From NCBI GenBank assembly GCA_022428035.1, contig JAKMDG010000133.1, positions 1 to 5,534 on the forward strand: 5,534 nucleotides of DNA, read 5' to 3'. Numbering within the stretch: position 1 is the first letter of the stretch; every line of letters begins with the position of its first letter. The notes beneath the pieces are model-generated. The model did no database searches. It had not been told where the DNA came from and saw only the letters and a list, made by a program, of their open reading frames with translations. Positions 1 through 5,534 of the stretch are shown one piece after another. This stretch comes from Longimicrobiales bacterium. GTDB taxonomy: Bacteria > Gemmatimonadota > Gemmatimonadetes > Longimicrobiales > Gaopeijiaceae. The position numbers and the translations under genes are program-made.

Positions 1-514
1 ACGATACCGAATAGGCGCCGCTCGTCGCGAACTCGGCGAGGTTGGACTTCGCGAGGATGATCGCGCCGGCGTCGCGCAATCGGGCGACGTGATACGCGTC
101 GTCGGGTGGGACCGCATGCTTGAGTGCGAGGATGCCGTTCGTGGTTGGTAAGTCGTACGTGTCGTAGTTGTCCTTGACGATCACGGGGATACCGTGAAGC
201 GGCCCCGTCAGGCCGCTGGACGCCAATGCCGCATCGAGTGTCCGGGCACGATCGAGCGCGGTCAGGCTGACCGTGATCAGTGAGTTGATCGATGGTCCCT
301 GCTTGTCGTATGCCTCGATGCGGTCGAGGTAGTGCTGTACCAGCGCCTCGGCCGTGATCCGGCCCTCTGTCATGGCCTGATGGATCTCGGCAACCGTCGC
401 TTCCTCGACGACGAACGCGGGCTCGCAGGCCGTCAGGGTGACCACCAGGGCAGTGAGGCCCACGAGTCGGAGTGCGGGTTGCCGGCTCTCCGCCCAGAGG
501 CCCCGGCTATTCAC
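1..514 (-). CDS. Amidase signature family lipoprotein, N-terminal part (3' end outside window)
   Basis: Enzymes of this family hydrolyse carboxamide bonds with a Ser-cisSer-Lys triad. The visible 171 residues contain the N-terminal part of the fold: an EIHQAM...GRITAEALVQHYLDRI segment (43-66), then PLHGIPVIVKDNYDT (105-119), whose Lys114 matches the catalytic lysine, and the typical VARLRDAGAIILAKSNLAEF stretch (143-162). The Gly/Ser-rich segment with the two catalytic serines lies beyond the window edge, so activity cannot be judged. The N-terminus has a basic region, a hydrophobic core (residues 17-28) and a lipobox LTAC with Cys30, so the protein is probably a lipoprotein acting in the periplasm or at the outer membrane. 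The start is GTG at 514-512; an in-frame TGA lies a few codons upstream and no ATG intervenes. The start overlaps the end of the desaturase gene by 8 bp, which suggests translational coupling. GAGGGGAG at 534-527 may be its ribosome site, although its 12-nt spacing is long. The substrate is unknown. The family call is near certain; the lipoprotein call is strong. Confidence 0.92.
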   Translation of the reverse strand, partial: MNSRGLWAESRQPALRLVGLTALVVTLTACEPAFVVEEATVAEIHQAMTEGRITAEALVQHYLDRIEAYDKQGPSINSLITVSLTALDRARTLDAALASSGLTGPLHGIPVIVKDNYDTYDLPTTNGILALKHAVPPDDAYHVARLRDAGAIILAKSNLAEFATSGAYSVS

Positions 515-1328
515 GATCCAGCCCGGCTCCCCTCTGGAACGGCAGCTTCATCTGGTGACCGACGTCTTCATCGAAGGTGGGATCAGCGACATCCACGCCG
601 TACACAACGTCGAGTGGGTCACCGTAGACGAATGTCCCGAACACGCGGTCCCAGATCGACAGGATTCCACCGTAGTTCGTGTCGGTCCACGGCCGCTCGA
701 AGTGATGGTGGAACTTGTGCATGTTGGGCGTAACGAAGACGAGGCTCAGTGACGCGTCCAACCATCGCGGCGGTGAGATGTTCGCGTGCGTGAGGAAGGT
801 GAAGAGGATCGTGGTCAGACGGTACACGACATAGAAGGCAAGAGGTGCCCCGGTCGCGACCAGAGCGCCCAGCGCGATCATCTCACGCACAGCGAAGTCA
901 CCTGGATGCAGCCGAGTCCCCGTCGTTGCGTCGACTTTGGTATCGCTGTGATGCACAACGTGGAAGCGCCACAGGAATTTCACCTTATGCAGCAACCAAT
1001 GCGCGAAATACTGTGCGGTCAGATCCAGCACCACGATTGCGATGAGCATCTCGGCAAGGACCGGAAGCTCGAAGAGGTACAGAAGCCCGAATCCAGAGGC
1101 CGCCGTCCACGCGACGGCGCCGATCGAGAGGGCAGAGAATGCGGCGTTGATGGCGAGCGTGGTGCCGAGGAAGACGAAATTCGCTCCTGCGTGCTTCCAC
1201 TTCCGGTACGTGAGCTGCACGAGCGGCAGGCTGCCTTCCAGAACCCAGCTGAGACCCAGACAGGTCATCACCCAGAGGAGCCTCTGCCAGGTCGGCATTT
1301 GCTCGAAGAAGAGGAGGAAGGTGTCCAT
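507..1328 (-). CDS. Sterol desaturase / fatty acid hydroxylase superfamily membrane protein
   Basis: A 273-residue integral membrane di-iron oxygenase (FA_hydroxylase type), a family that hydroxylates or desaturates lipids such as sterols, fatty acyl chains, alkylglycerols or carotenoids. The family's histidine boxes are all visible: HWLLH (110-114), HVVHH (123-127) and HKFHH (204-208), with extra histidines at 141 (RLHPGD) and 181 (HAN). Hydrophobic segments lie near residues 16-38, 50-75, 80-105, 148-180 and 192-200. The C-terminal signature WTDTNYGG...WDRVFGTF (214-233) is characteristic of the bacterial sterol-desaturase-like branch. Length is normal for that branch. The ATG start follows the oxidoreductase stop by 17 bp with only a weak ribosome site, so it is probably translated as part of the same message. 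Its stop codon lies inside the start region of the amidase gene. The lipid substrate cannot be inferred from the sequence; no sterol or hopanoid gene is next to it. Confidence 0.92.
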   Translation of the reverse strand: MDTFLLFFEQMPTWQRLLWVMTCLGLSWVLEGSLPLVQLTYRKWKHAGANFVFLGTTLAINAAFSALSIGAVAWTAASGFGLLYLFELPVLAEMLIAIVVLDLTAQYFAHWLLHKVKFLWRFHVVHHSDTKVDATTGTRLHPGDFAVREMIALGALVATGAPLAFYVVYRLTTILFTFLTHANISPPRWLDASLSLVFVTPNMHKFHHHFERPWTDTNYGGILSIWDRVFGTFVYGDPLDVVYGVDVADPTFDEDVGHQMKLPFQRGAGLDRE

Positions 1329-1346
1329 CCCGCAGAACCTGTCCGT

Positions 1347-2489
1347 CTAGAAGATGTTGGACTCGACCGGCACGTCTTCGCCGAAGCGTGAGTGTCGGAA
1401 GTGATCCACGTTGACGGTGCTAGTGTGGCCGTCGGCGATCATCTCTGCCACCGCGACCCCGGTTGCCGGCGCGTGCATGATGCCGTGCCCCGAGAAGCCG
1501 CAGGCATCGATCCACCCGTCTGCCCCCGGGTTCGGACCGATGATCGGACTGTTGTCGGGGCTCACTCCGTAGTATCCCCACCAGCTTCCGCCCATGTCGA
1601 TTCCCATCTCCTCCCACCATGGGAAACGATCGACACCGGTCAGCAGGACGTGTTCGAGCCACTCCTGATCGACCCCTTCGGTGAACCCGAAAGCCTGGTC
1701 GAGATTGTCGAGCCCGAGAAGAACGCGGTCCAGCTCGGAGCGGACGTAGACACCCGTAGAAAGGTCGATGGTCAGCGGATATGTCCGCTCGTCATCGATG
1801 GGCGCGGAAAGGAAGATCTGGATGCGCTTCGGTCCCACCGGGACCTCCAGGCCTGCCTGGGTGCCGATCGCGCCCGACCACGCGCCGGCGGCGTTGACGA
1901 TCCAGCGACACGAGAATCGTTCCGCGCCGCTTTCGACCAGCCATCCCTCTCCTGCGGGGCGCAGACCCGTCACGGGCGTGTTCATACGGAAGTCGACACC
2001 CAGCTCCTTCGCCATCTCAACCCATGCGAGGCATGCCATGTGCGGATCGATGATTCCGTCCCAGGGTCCATAGGTCGCACCGGCCAGGCCGTCGGTCGCG
2101 AACGGGGCGTAACGCTGCGCCTCGACCGGATCGAGGACGTCGACCGGCGCTCCGAGCTCGTGCTGGAGTCGGACCGATGCGAGGTGCGTCTCCCAGCGCT
2201 CCTCGGGCACCAGGAGGAGGTACCCGATATCGCGATATCCGATATCCCTGCCGAAGCGCTCCTCGAAGGTCCGAAAGATCGGGAGGGAGTAGAGCGATAG
2301 ACGAATGTTCGGCGCGGTCGTGAACTGCACGCGAACACCGGCGGCGCTCTTGCCGGTGGATCCCATCGCGGGTCCGGCGTCTCTCTCGACGACCGTGACA
2401 GAGAGGCCGCGATCAGCCAGGTGCCAGGCACACGAGGCACCGTTGATGCCTGCGCCGATCACGACGACGTCGGAGGAGTGGGTGGTCAC
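1347..2489 (-). CDS. FAD-dependent oxidoreductase, DAO family (glycine/D-amino acid or sarcosine oxidase-like)
   Basis: A 380-residue flavoenzyme expected to oxidise a secondary or primary amine (amino acid, N-methyl amino acid or a related compound). The Rossmann dinucleotide motif is GAGING at 12-17 after strand DVVVI, with the ribose-binding acidic residue Glu35 in VTVVERD. Next comes the GSTGKSAAGVR segment (43-53), which in this family packs on the flavin. IVNAAGAWSG (197-206) is the second FAD contact, and the C-terminal block has PDNSPIIGP (311-319) and GFSGHGIMHAPATG (331-344), both hallmarks of the sarcosine oxidase beta/glycine oxidase group. No signal peptide is present, so it is cytoplasmic. 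The frame stays open to 2819, but the upstream part overlaps the divergent gene and looks non-coding. The GTG at 2489 sits seven codons before the Rossmann strand, gives a normal family length and is the best start, although no clear Shine-Dalgarno precedes it. It is the first gene of the minus-strand operon. Family certain, substrate unknown. Confidence 0.92.
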   Translation of the reverse strand: MTTHSSDVVVIGAGINGASCAWHLADRGLSVTVVERDAGPAMGSTGKSAAGVRVQFTTAPNIRLSLYSLPIFRTFEERFGRDIGYRDIGYLLLVPEERWETHLASVRLQHELGAPVDVLDPVEAQRYAPFATDGLAGATYGPWDGIIDPHMACLAWVEMAKELGVDFRMNTPVTGLRPAGEGWLVESGAERFSCRWIVNAAGAWSGAIGTQAGLEVPVGPKRIQIFLSAPIDDERTYPLTIDLSTGVYVRSELDRVLLGLDNLDQAFGFTEGVDQEWLEHVLLTGVDRFPWWEEMGIDMGGSWWGYYGVSPDNSPIIGPNPGADGWIDACGFSGHGIMHAPATGVAVAEMIADGHTSTVNVDHFRHSRFGEDVPVESNIF

Positions 2490-2610
2490 GCTGTCACAGG
2501 CGGCTGAGGTCGATCGTCGAATGAGGAAGGGAAGTATATGGGTGCGGGACCGAAGCCGGAGGGGTGTGGGCCGCGCAACTCTTCTGGGCCGGCACACGTA
2601 GATAAGGATC
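2490..2610. promoter_or_regulatory. Divergent promoter region between the oxidoreductase operon and the repeat protein
   Basis: This 121-bp spacer separates two divergent starts. On the minus strand TATACT (2538-2533) matches five of six positions of a sigma-70 -10 box. It would place transcription start near 2526, giving a leader of roughly 37 nt before the GTG; no convincing -35 box is seen. The same AT-rich patch (2533-2540) could serve the plus strand. AAGGA at 2604-2608 lies only two bases before the plus-strand ATG, which is a short spacing for a ribosome site. The divergent function is inferred from gene order; the individual boxes are weak. Confidence 0.35.
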
Positions 2611-3819
2611 ATGCTGACACTGATCGATTGGATTCGTGCACCCCGCGCCTTGCGGGTGCTGCTTATGCTGATGGTCGCCTCTGTGACCGTGCTGACGGTC
2701 CCCGCACCTTCTTCGGCGCAGGTCGCGCCGGCCGATGCAGCTGCGGTGCTGCTCCGCACTGCCGTCGAGTTCGAGGGGCAAGGCGAATGGGATCTCGCAC
2801 GAGCGCTGTACCTGCACATATCGGAGCGCTACCCTGGCACCGTCGCGGCCGATGAGGCGCTGGAGCGGCTGACGCGTCCGCGTGCTGAGCGTGCAGATCG
2901 AGTGAGTCGACTGGAACTGCCCCTGTTCGGAACCCTGTACGGGCTTTGGCTCGGGGTTGCCGTTCCGACGGCGCTTGGCGCAAACGACAGCGAGGCGTAC
3001 GGCGCCGGCTTGTTGGCCGGCGTACCCCTTGGCCTCTTCTCCGCACTCGCTGCACAGCGCAGCCAGCAGTACACGGAGGGACAGGCGAGAGCGATCTCCT
3101 GGGGTGGCATCTGGGGATCATGGCAGGGACTCGGTTGGACGGAAGTCCTCGGGATCGGTCAGTATGAGATCTGCTCCCAGTACGGGTGCTACGAGACGGA
3201 CGACAACACCGAAGAGGTCTTCACCGCGATGATCGTGGGGGGGCTGGCCGGGATCGCGACCGGCGCTGTGATCGCGCGTAATCCGGTTCGGTCGGGCGTT
3301 TCCAGCGCGGCTCAGGGAGGGTCCACGTGGGGCTCGATCTACGGTGCGATGCTGGCCGCGGTCCTCAATGGCGATGACGGGGGTGATGGCGACGGTGTGC
3401 TCGTTGCGAGCCTTCTGGGCGGCAACGCCGGGCTCTTCGCGGGTGAACTCCTCGGCTCCTCGTATGATGTGTCCCGCTCTCGGGTTCGGCTGATGAACCT
3501 CGGTGCACTCGGCGGTGGTCTGGTGGGGTTGGGGATCGATCTCCTCACGGACCCGGGCGACAACGCCTTGATTGCGATTCCGCTCATATCGAGCGTGACC
3601 GGTCTGGCGATCGCGACGGTCGCCACTCGAGGCCACGACGGTGTGCGCGGTAGCGCGCCGGGAGGAGGTGACGGCCTGTCGCTGCTCGGCTACTCGGATG
3701 GAGGATGGCGCCTGGGTACGCCCATGCCGATCCCTACCGCGATACCGATCGATCTCGAGGACGGTCGCCCGGACTGGGTCCCCGGCCTGCGCTTCGAGCT
3801 CTTCCGAGCGCGCTTCTGA
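2611..3819 (+). CDS. Exported protein of unknown function: TPR-like hairpin plus four Gly-rich hydrophobic repeats
   Basis: I do not recognise a named family in this 402-residue protein. It starts with a long signal peptide: Arg residues at 9-15, a hydrophobic core at 16-30 and a likely cleavage SSA|Q after residue 36. Residues 40-87 form a TPR-like helical pair (a GEWDLARALYLHISERYPGT core), as in periplasmic or outer-membrane assembly proteins. Residues 104-345 hold four imperfect repeats, each two glycine-rich hydrophobic segments around a polar, often acidic loop. The only two cysteines (188 and 193) sit in the second loop and could form a disulfide. The C-terminal tail (346-402) is Gly/Pro-rich and ends in LRFELFRARF, whose terminal Phe resembles an outer-membrane sorting signal, though the alternation is imperfect. 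The ATG at 2611 is forced by an in-frame TAG at 2599. The gene is monocistronic and is followed by a strong hairpin. It probably lies in the periplasm or a membrane, perhaps with a structural role; function is unknown. Confidence 0.87.
   Translation: MLTLIDWIRAPRALRVLLMLMVASVTVLTVPAPSSAQVAPADAAAVLLRTAVEFEGQGEWDLARALYLHISERYPGTVAADEALERLTRPRAERADRVSRLELPLFGTLYGLWLGVAVPTALGANDSEAYGAGLLAGVPLGLFSALAAQRSQQYTEGQARAISWGGIWGSWQGLGWTEVLGIGQYEICSQYGCYETDDNTEEVFTAMIVGGLAGIATGAVIARNPVRSGVSSAAQGGSTWGSIYGAMLAAVLNGDDGGDGDGVLVASLLGGNAGLFAGELLGSSYDVSRSRVRLMNLGALGGGLVGLGIDLLTDPGDNALIAIPLISSVTGLAIATVATRGHDGVRGSAPGGGDGLSLLGYSDGGWRLGTPMPIPTAIPIDLEDGRPDWVPGLRFELFRARF
2920..3645 (+). repeat. Four imperfect protein-level repeats within the exported protein
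   Basis: The units cover residues about 104-163, 164-235, 236-295 and 296-345. Each follows one plan: a short xxGxxWGxxxG-type segment (GTLYGLWLG, GGIWGSWQG, GSTWGSIYG, GALGGGLVG), a loop usually rich in Asp/Glu/Asn (ANDSEAY, ETDDNTEE, NGDDGGDGDG, TDPGDN), then a second hydrophobic segment with GxxxG-like spacing (GVPLGLFSALAAQ, GGLAGIATGAVIA, GGNAGLFAGELLG, SSVTGLAIATVA), and in the first three a polar, Arg/Ser/Gln-containing link to the next unit. Similarity is at the amino-acid level; I see no obvious nucleotide repeat, so the duplication is old. Confidence 0.72.
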
Positions 3820-3871
3820 CCGACCGCGTTAGCGAGGCAAAAACAGTCGCCCGGGTGCTGTACGAACGAAG

Positions 3872-3903
3872 AAGCCCCACGGACCGTCTGGTCCGTGGGG
3901 CTT
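3872..3903. terminator. Bidirectional hairpin terminator between convergent genes
   Basis: A perfect 14-bp inverted repeat: AAGCCCCACGGACC (3872-3885), loop GTCT, then its exact complement (3890-3903). It lies 52 bp after the stop of the plus-strand repeat protein and 24 bp after the stop of the minus-strand Arg-rich protein. The minus-strand read-out continues CTTCTTCGTTCG, which is moderately U-rich. The plus-strand read-out has only a short TT before GC-rich sequence, so termination is likely stronger on the minus strand. The rest of the 108-bp convergent spacer shows nothing else. Confidence 0.8.
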
Positions 3904-3927
3904 ACCCGTCGGGGTGATCCGTCCGAC

Positions 3928-4491
3928 TCACCACCGGCTCACCGTCCGACGGGGTCGACGTTCCCCTATGAGGTAGACCTGGTCGACGAAGCCGTCTCGG
4001 TTCCGATCCGAGAACTCGGCAACCTCGAATCCGTCGACCGTCACGACGAGGATACGGACTCCACCGCGTGCCCCAACCCACTGCCCGCGCATCGGGCCGT
4101 GGATACCCAGTCGATTGGCGGTGTTCTTGACTCGATTCACCGCGTGGCGACCGAGCAGATCTCGAAGATCGTTCTTCTTCAGAACCACGCGTCGACCGAA
4201 GATCCCGCGGTCACGGAATCGGACGTTCCCGAAGTCGGCCTGCATCCAGACATGACCGACGGAGTAGCTCGGAGCCCTCGAGTGACTGGAGTAGACCACC
4301 CTCGAGCGCATGTCACGGTGACGGGGGCGTACTCGGTATACGCGTCCGGGTGCACGGATCGGCTCGAGCTGCTCGATTCGGTTATCGCGCTCGCGCACCC
4401 GATCTTCACCGCGGTTGCGACGCTGTGCCTCCGCATCGAACGGCAGGATCATCGTGAGGCCGGTCAGGGCCAGAATCAGTTCTCGGTTCAT
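3928..4491 (-). CDS. Arg-rich exported protein of unknown function with a DxNxDG calcium-type loop
   Basis: A 187-residue protein I cannot assign to a named family. It opens with a short signal peptide: MNRE, hydrophobic core LILALTGLTMILPF (5-18) and probable cleavage AEA|Q after residue 22. The mature part is strongly basic: I count about 36 arginines in the whole protein, concentrated in residues 24-64 (RRNRGEDRVRERDNR... and RVYRVRPRHRDMRSR). A possible folded domain follows: VVLKKNDLRDLLGRH (102-116), a GQWVGARGGVRILVVTVDG segment (136-154), and FSDRNRDGFVDQVYL (160-174). The last contains DRNRDGFVD, which matches the DxNxDGxxD core of EF-hand, dockerin or thrombospondin-3 calcium loops but lacks an acidic residue at position 12. 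The start is ATG at 4491, chosen over an upstream in-frame ATG at 4521 because a strong AGGGGAGG lies four bases before it and the signal peptide begins there. It faces the repeat protein tail to tail and is divergent from the MoxR gene. Confidence 0.83.
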   Translation of the reverse strand: MNRELILALTGLTMILPFDAEAQRRNRGEDRVRERDNRIEQLEPIRAPGRVYRVRPRHRDMRSRVVYSSHSRAPSYSVGHVWMQADFGNVRFRDRGIFGRRVVLKKNDLRDLLGRHAVNRVKNTANRLGIHGPMRGQWVGARGGVRILVVTVDGFEVAEFSDRNRDGFVDQVYLIGERRPRRTVSRW

Positions 4492-4495
4492 CGTA

Positions 4496-4503
4496 CCTCC
4501 CCT
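4496..4503 (-). promoter_or_regulatory. Strong Shine-Dalgarno that fixes the start of the Arg-rich protein
   Basis: On the minus strand AGGGGAGG precedes ATG (4491-4489) by TACG. This is the best ribosome site in the window. It excludes the in-frame ATG ten codons upstream, which would disrupt the signal peptide's N-terminus. Confidence 0.75.
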
Positions 4504-4510
4504 TGTCAGG

Positions 4511-4527
4511 ACCGGCGTCATGCCGGT
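4511..4527 (-). promoter_or_regulatory. Small inverted repeat just upstream of the Shine-Dalgarno
   Basis: ACCGGC (4511-4516), five-base loop GTCAT, GCCGGT (4522-4527): a perfect 6-bp stem ending eight bases before the AGGGGAGG ribosome site of the minus-strand Arg-rich gene. It could be an operator or an RNA hairpin. Such short GC-rich stems are common by chance in this base composition. Confidence 0.3.
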
Positions 4528-4532
4528 CTCGC

Positions 4533-4578
4533 GGTGGAGAGCCGGGGCCCTTCCCCATGCTCTGCCGGCCTCTCCGCC
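4533..4578 (-). promoter_or_regulatory. Stem-loop in the leader of the Arg-rich gene
   Basis: Left arm 4533-4545 pairs with right arm 4565-4578: GGTGGAGAG with CTCTCCGCC (one G-U type pair), then CCGG with CCGG after one bulged C at 4569. This gives about 13 base pairs around a 19-nt loop. It ends roughly 40 nt before the start codon on the minus strand. A second small hairpin (4511-4527) lies between it and the ribosome site. A role as mRNA stabiliser or regulatory leader is inference; it could also be a chance GC-rich fold. Confidence 0.35.
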
Positions 4579-4645
4579 AGCGGTCCACTCACGCCATCCT
4601 TAAGAGCAGCCTGCGTGCCAGAAGTTCAACGAGTTCGTAACATGT

Positions 4646-4672
4646 TTGACAGCATGAGGTTAGCGTTATTGA
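4646..4672 (+). promoter_or_regulatory. Candidate promoter for the MoxR gene
   Basis: TTGACA at 4646-4651 is an exact sigma-70 -35 consensus. The best -10 downstream is TATTGA (4667-4672) with a 15-bp spacer, which is shorter than the optimal 17, and a poor match in its last three bases. Transcription would start near 4680, leaving a leader of about 140 nt. The site lies in the most AT-rich part of the spacer. This is weak evidence, because promoter rules for this organism are unknown. Confidence 0.3.
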
Positions 4673-4820
4673 GCGATGGAGGGGTGTCACCGAAAAAGGA
4701 CGCTCCGAGCCCACGTTCGAAGGCGTCTTCCTGGGCAGCCAACCCTTCCGCGGCCTCGCGCATCCATTACCATATCGCGGCCGACTACGCCTGTACTTCC
4801 GTTGCACCGAGCGTGAGGAC

Positions 4821-5534
<714 letters not shown>

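Larger units (their letters stand above)
4492..4820. other. 329-bp divergent intergenic region
   Basis: This spacer separates the Arg-rich gene (minus) from the MoxR gene (plus). It holds two inverted repeats near the minus-strand gene (4511-4527 and 4533-4578), an AT-richer patch at about 4610-4675 with an AACATGTT palindrome (4639-4646), and a plus-strand TTGACA (4646-4651). The plus frame leading into MoxR is open from 4650 but contains no ATG, GTG or TTG start and shows no recognisable protein motif, so I treat it as untranslated. The MoxR gene's own ribosome site appears to be GTGAGGA directly before its ATG, with short spacing. Confidence 0.6.

Noticed and set aside
786..1391. 201-codon plus-strand frame opposite the desaturase
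   Set aside because: The opposite strand carries all histidine boxes of the desaturase; this frame is a charged shadow peptide.
1392..2300. 302-codon plus-strand open frame antisense to the oxidoreductase
   Set aside because: It has no recognisable motif and lies wholly opposite a gene with intact FAD motifs; GC-rich genes often leave an open antisense frame.
2608..2613. Overlapping ATG codons on both strands at the divergent junction
   Set aside because: Only the plus-strand ATG has gene support; the minus one belongs to the rejected extension.
2490..2819. N-terminal extension of the oxidoreductase to a start at 2612 or 2819
   Set aside because: The added residues are low-complexity and overlap the divergent gene; the GTG at 2489 places the Rossmann motif at the normal position.
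3118..3636. 172-codon minus-strand frame opposite the repeat protein
   Set aside because: It has no signal peptide, ribosome site or motif, and is explained as an antisense shadow of a glycine-rich gene.
4650..4820. Open plus-strand frame leading into MoxR, as an N-terminal extension or a separate small gene
   Set aside because: No ATG, GTG or TTG start occurs in it, and the 4821 ATG fits the family N-terminus.

Overview
The window is a GC-rich bacterial chromosomal segment, with GC judged by eye and not computed. It is densely coded and shows no mobile elements, tRNA, rRNA or CRISPR. Exported proteins with classical signal peptides, a lipoprotein lipobox and a possible outer-membrane-type C-terminus suggest a Gram-negative cell. 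The style would fit an environmental phylum such as Gemmatimonadota, but no marker gene here proves that.

Layout: (1) Positions 1-2489, minus strand: an apparent three-gene operon, transcribed right to left. It holds an FAD-dependent DAO-family oxidoreductase (1347-2489), a membrane di-iron sterol desaturase/fatty acid hydroxylase family protein (507-1328) and the N-terminal 171 residues of a lipoprotein amidase of the amidase signature family (1-514, running off the left edge). The gaps are 17 bp and then an 8-bp overlap. (2) 2490-2610: a 121-bp divergent promoter region. (3) 2611-3819, plus strand: an exported protein of unknown function with a TPR-like helical hairpin followed by four imperfect Gly/Trp-rich hydrophobic repeats. 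(4) 3820-3927: a convergent intergenic region with a perfect 14-bp stem hairpin, probably a shared bidirectional terminator. (5) 3928-4491, minus strand: a small, very Arg-rich exported protein of unknown function with a DxNxDG calcium-type loop. (6) 4492-4820: a 329-bp divergent intergenic region with hairpins in the leader of the Arg-rich gene and a weak promoter candidate for the next gene. (7) 4821-5534, plus strand: the N-terminal 238 residues of a MoxR-family AAA+ ATPase, running off the right edge.

The three operon enzymes are each easy to place in a family, but their substrates are not, and no single known pathway joins them. A plausible but unproven reading is catabolism or modification of an amine- or amide-containing lipid or small molecule at the cell envelope. 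The MoxR gene probably begins a separate operon; such genes are usually followed by DUF58 and VWA-domain genes, which would lie outside the window. The most novel item is the repeat architecture of the 402-residue exported protein; the Arg-rich exported protein is second.
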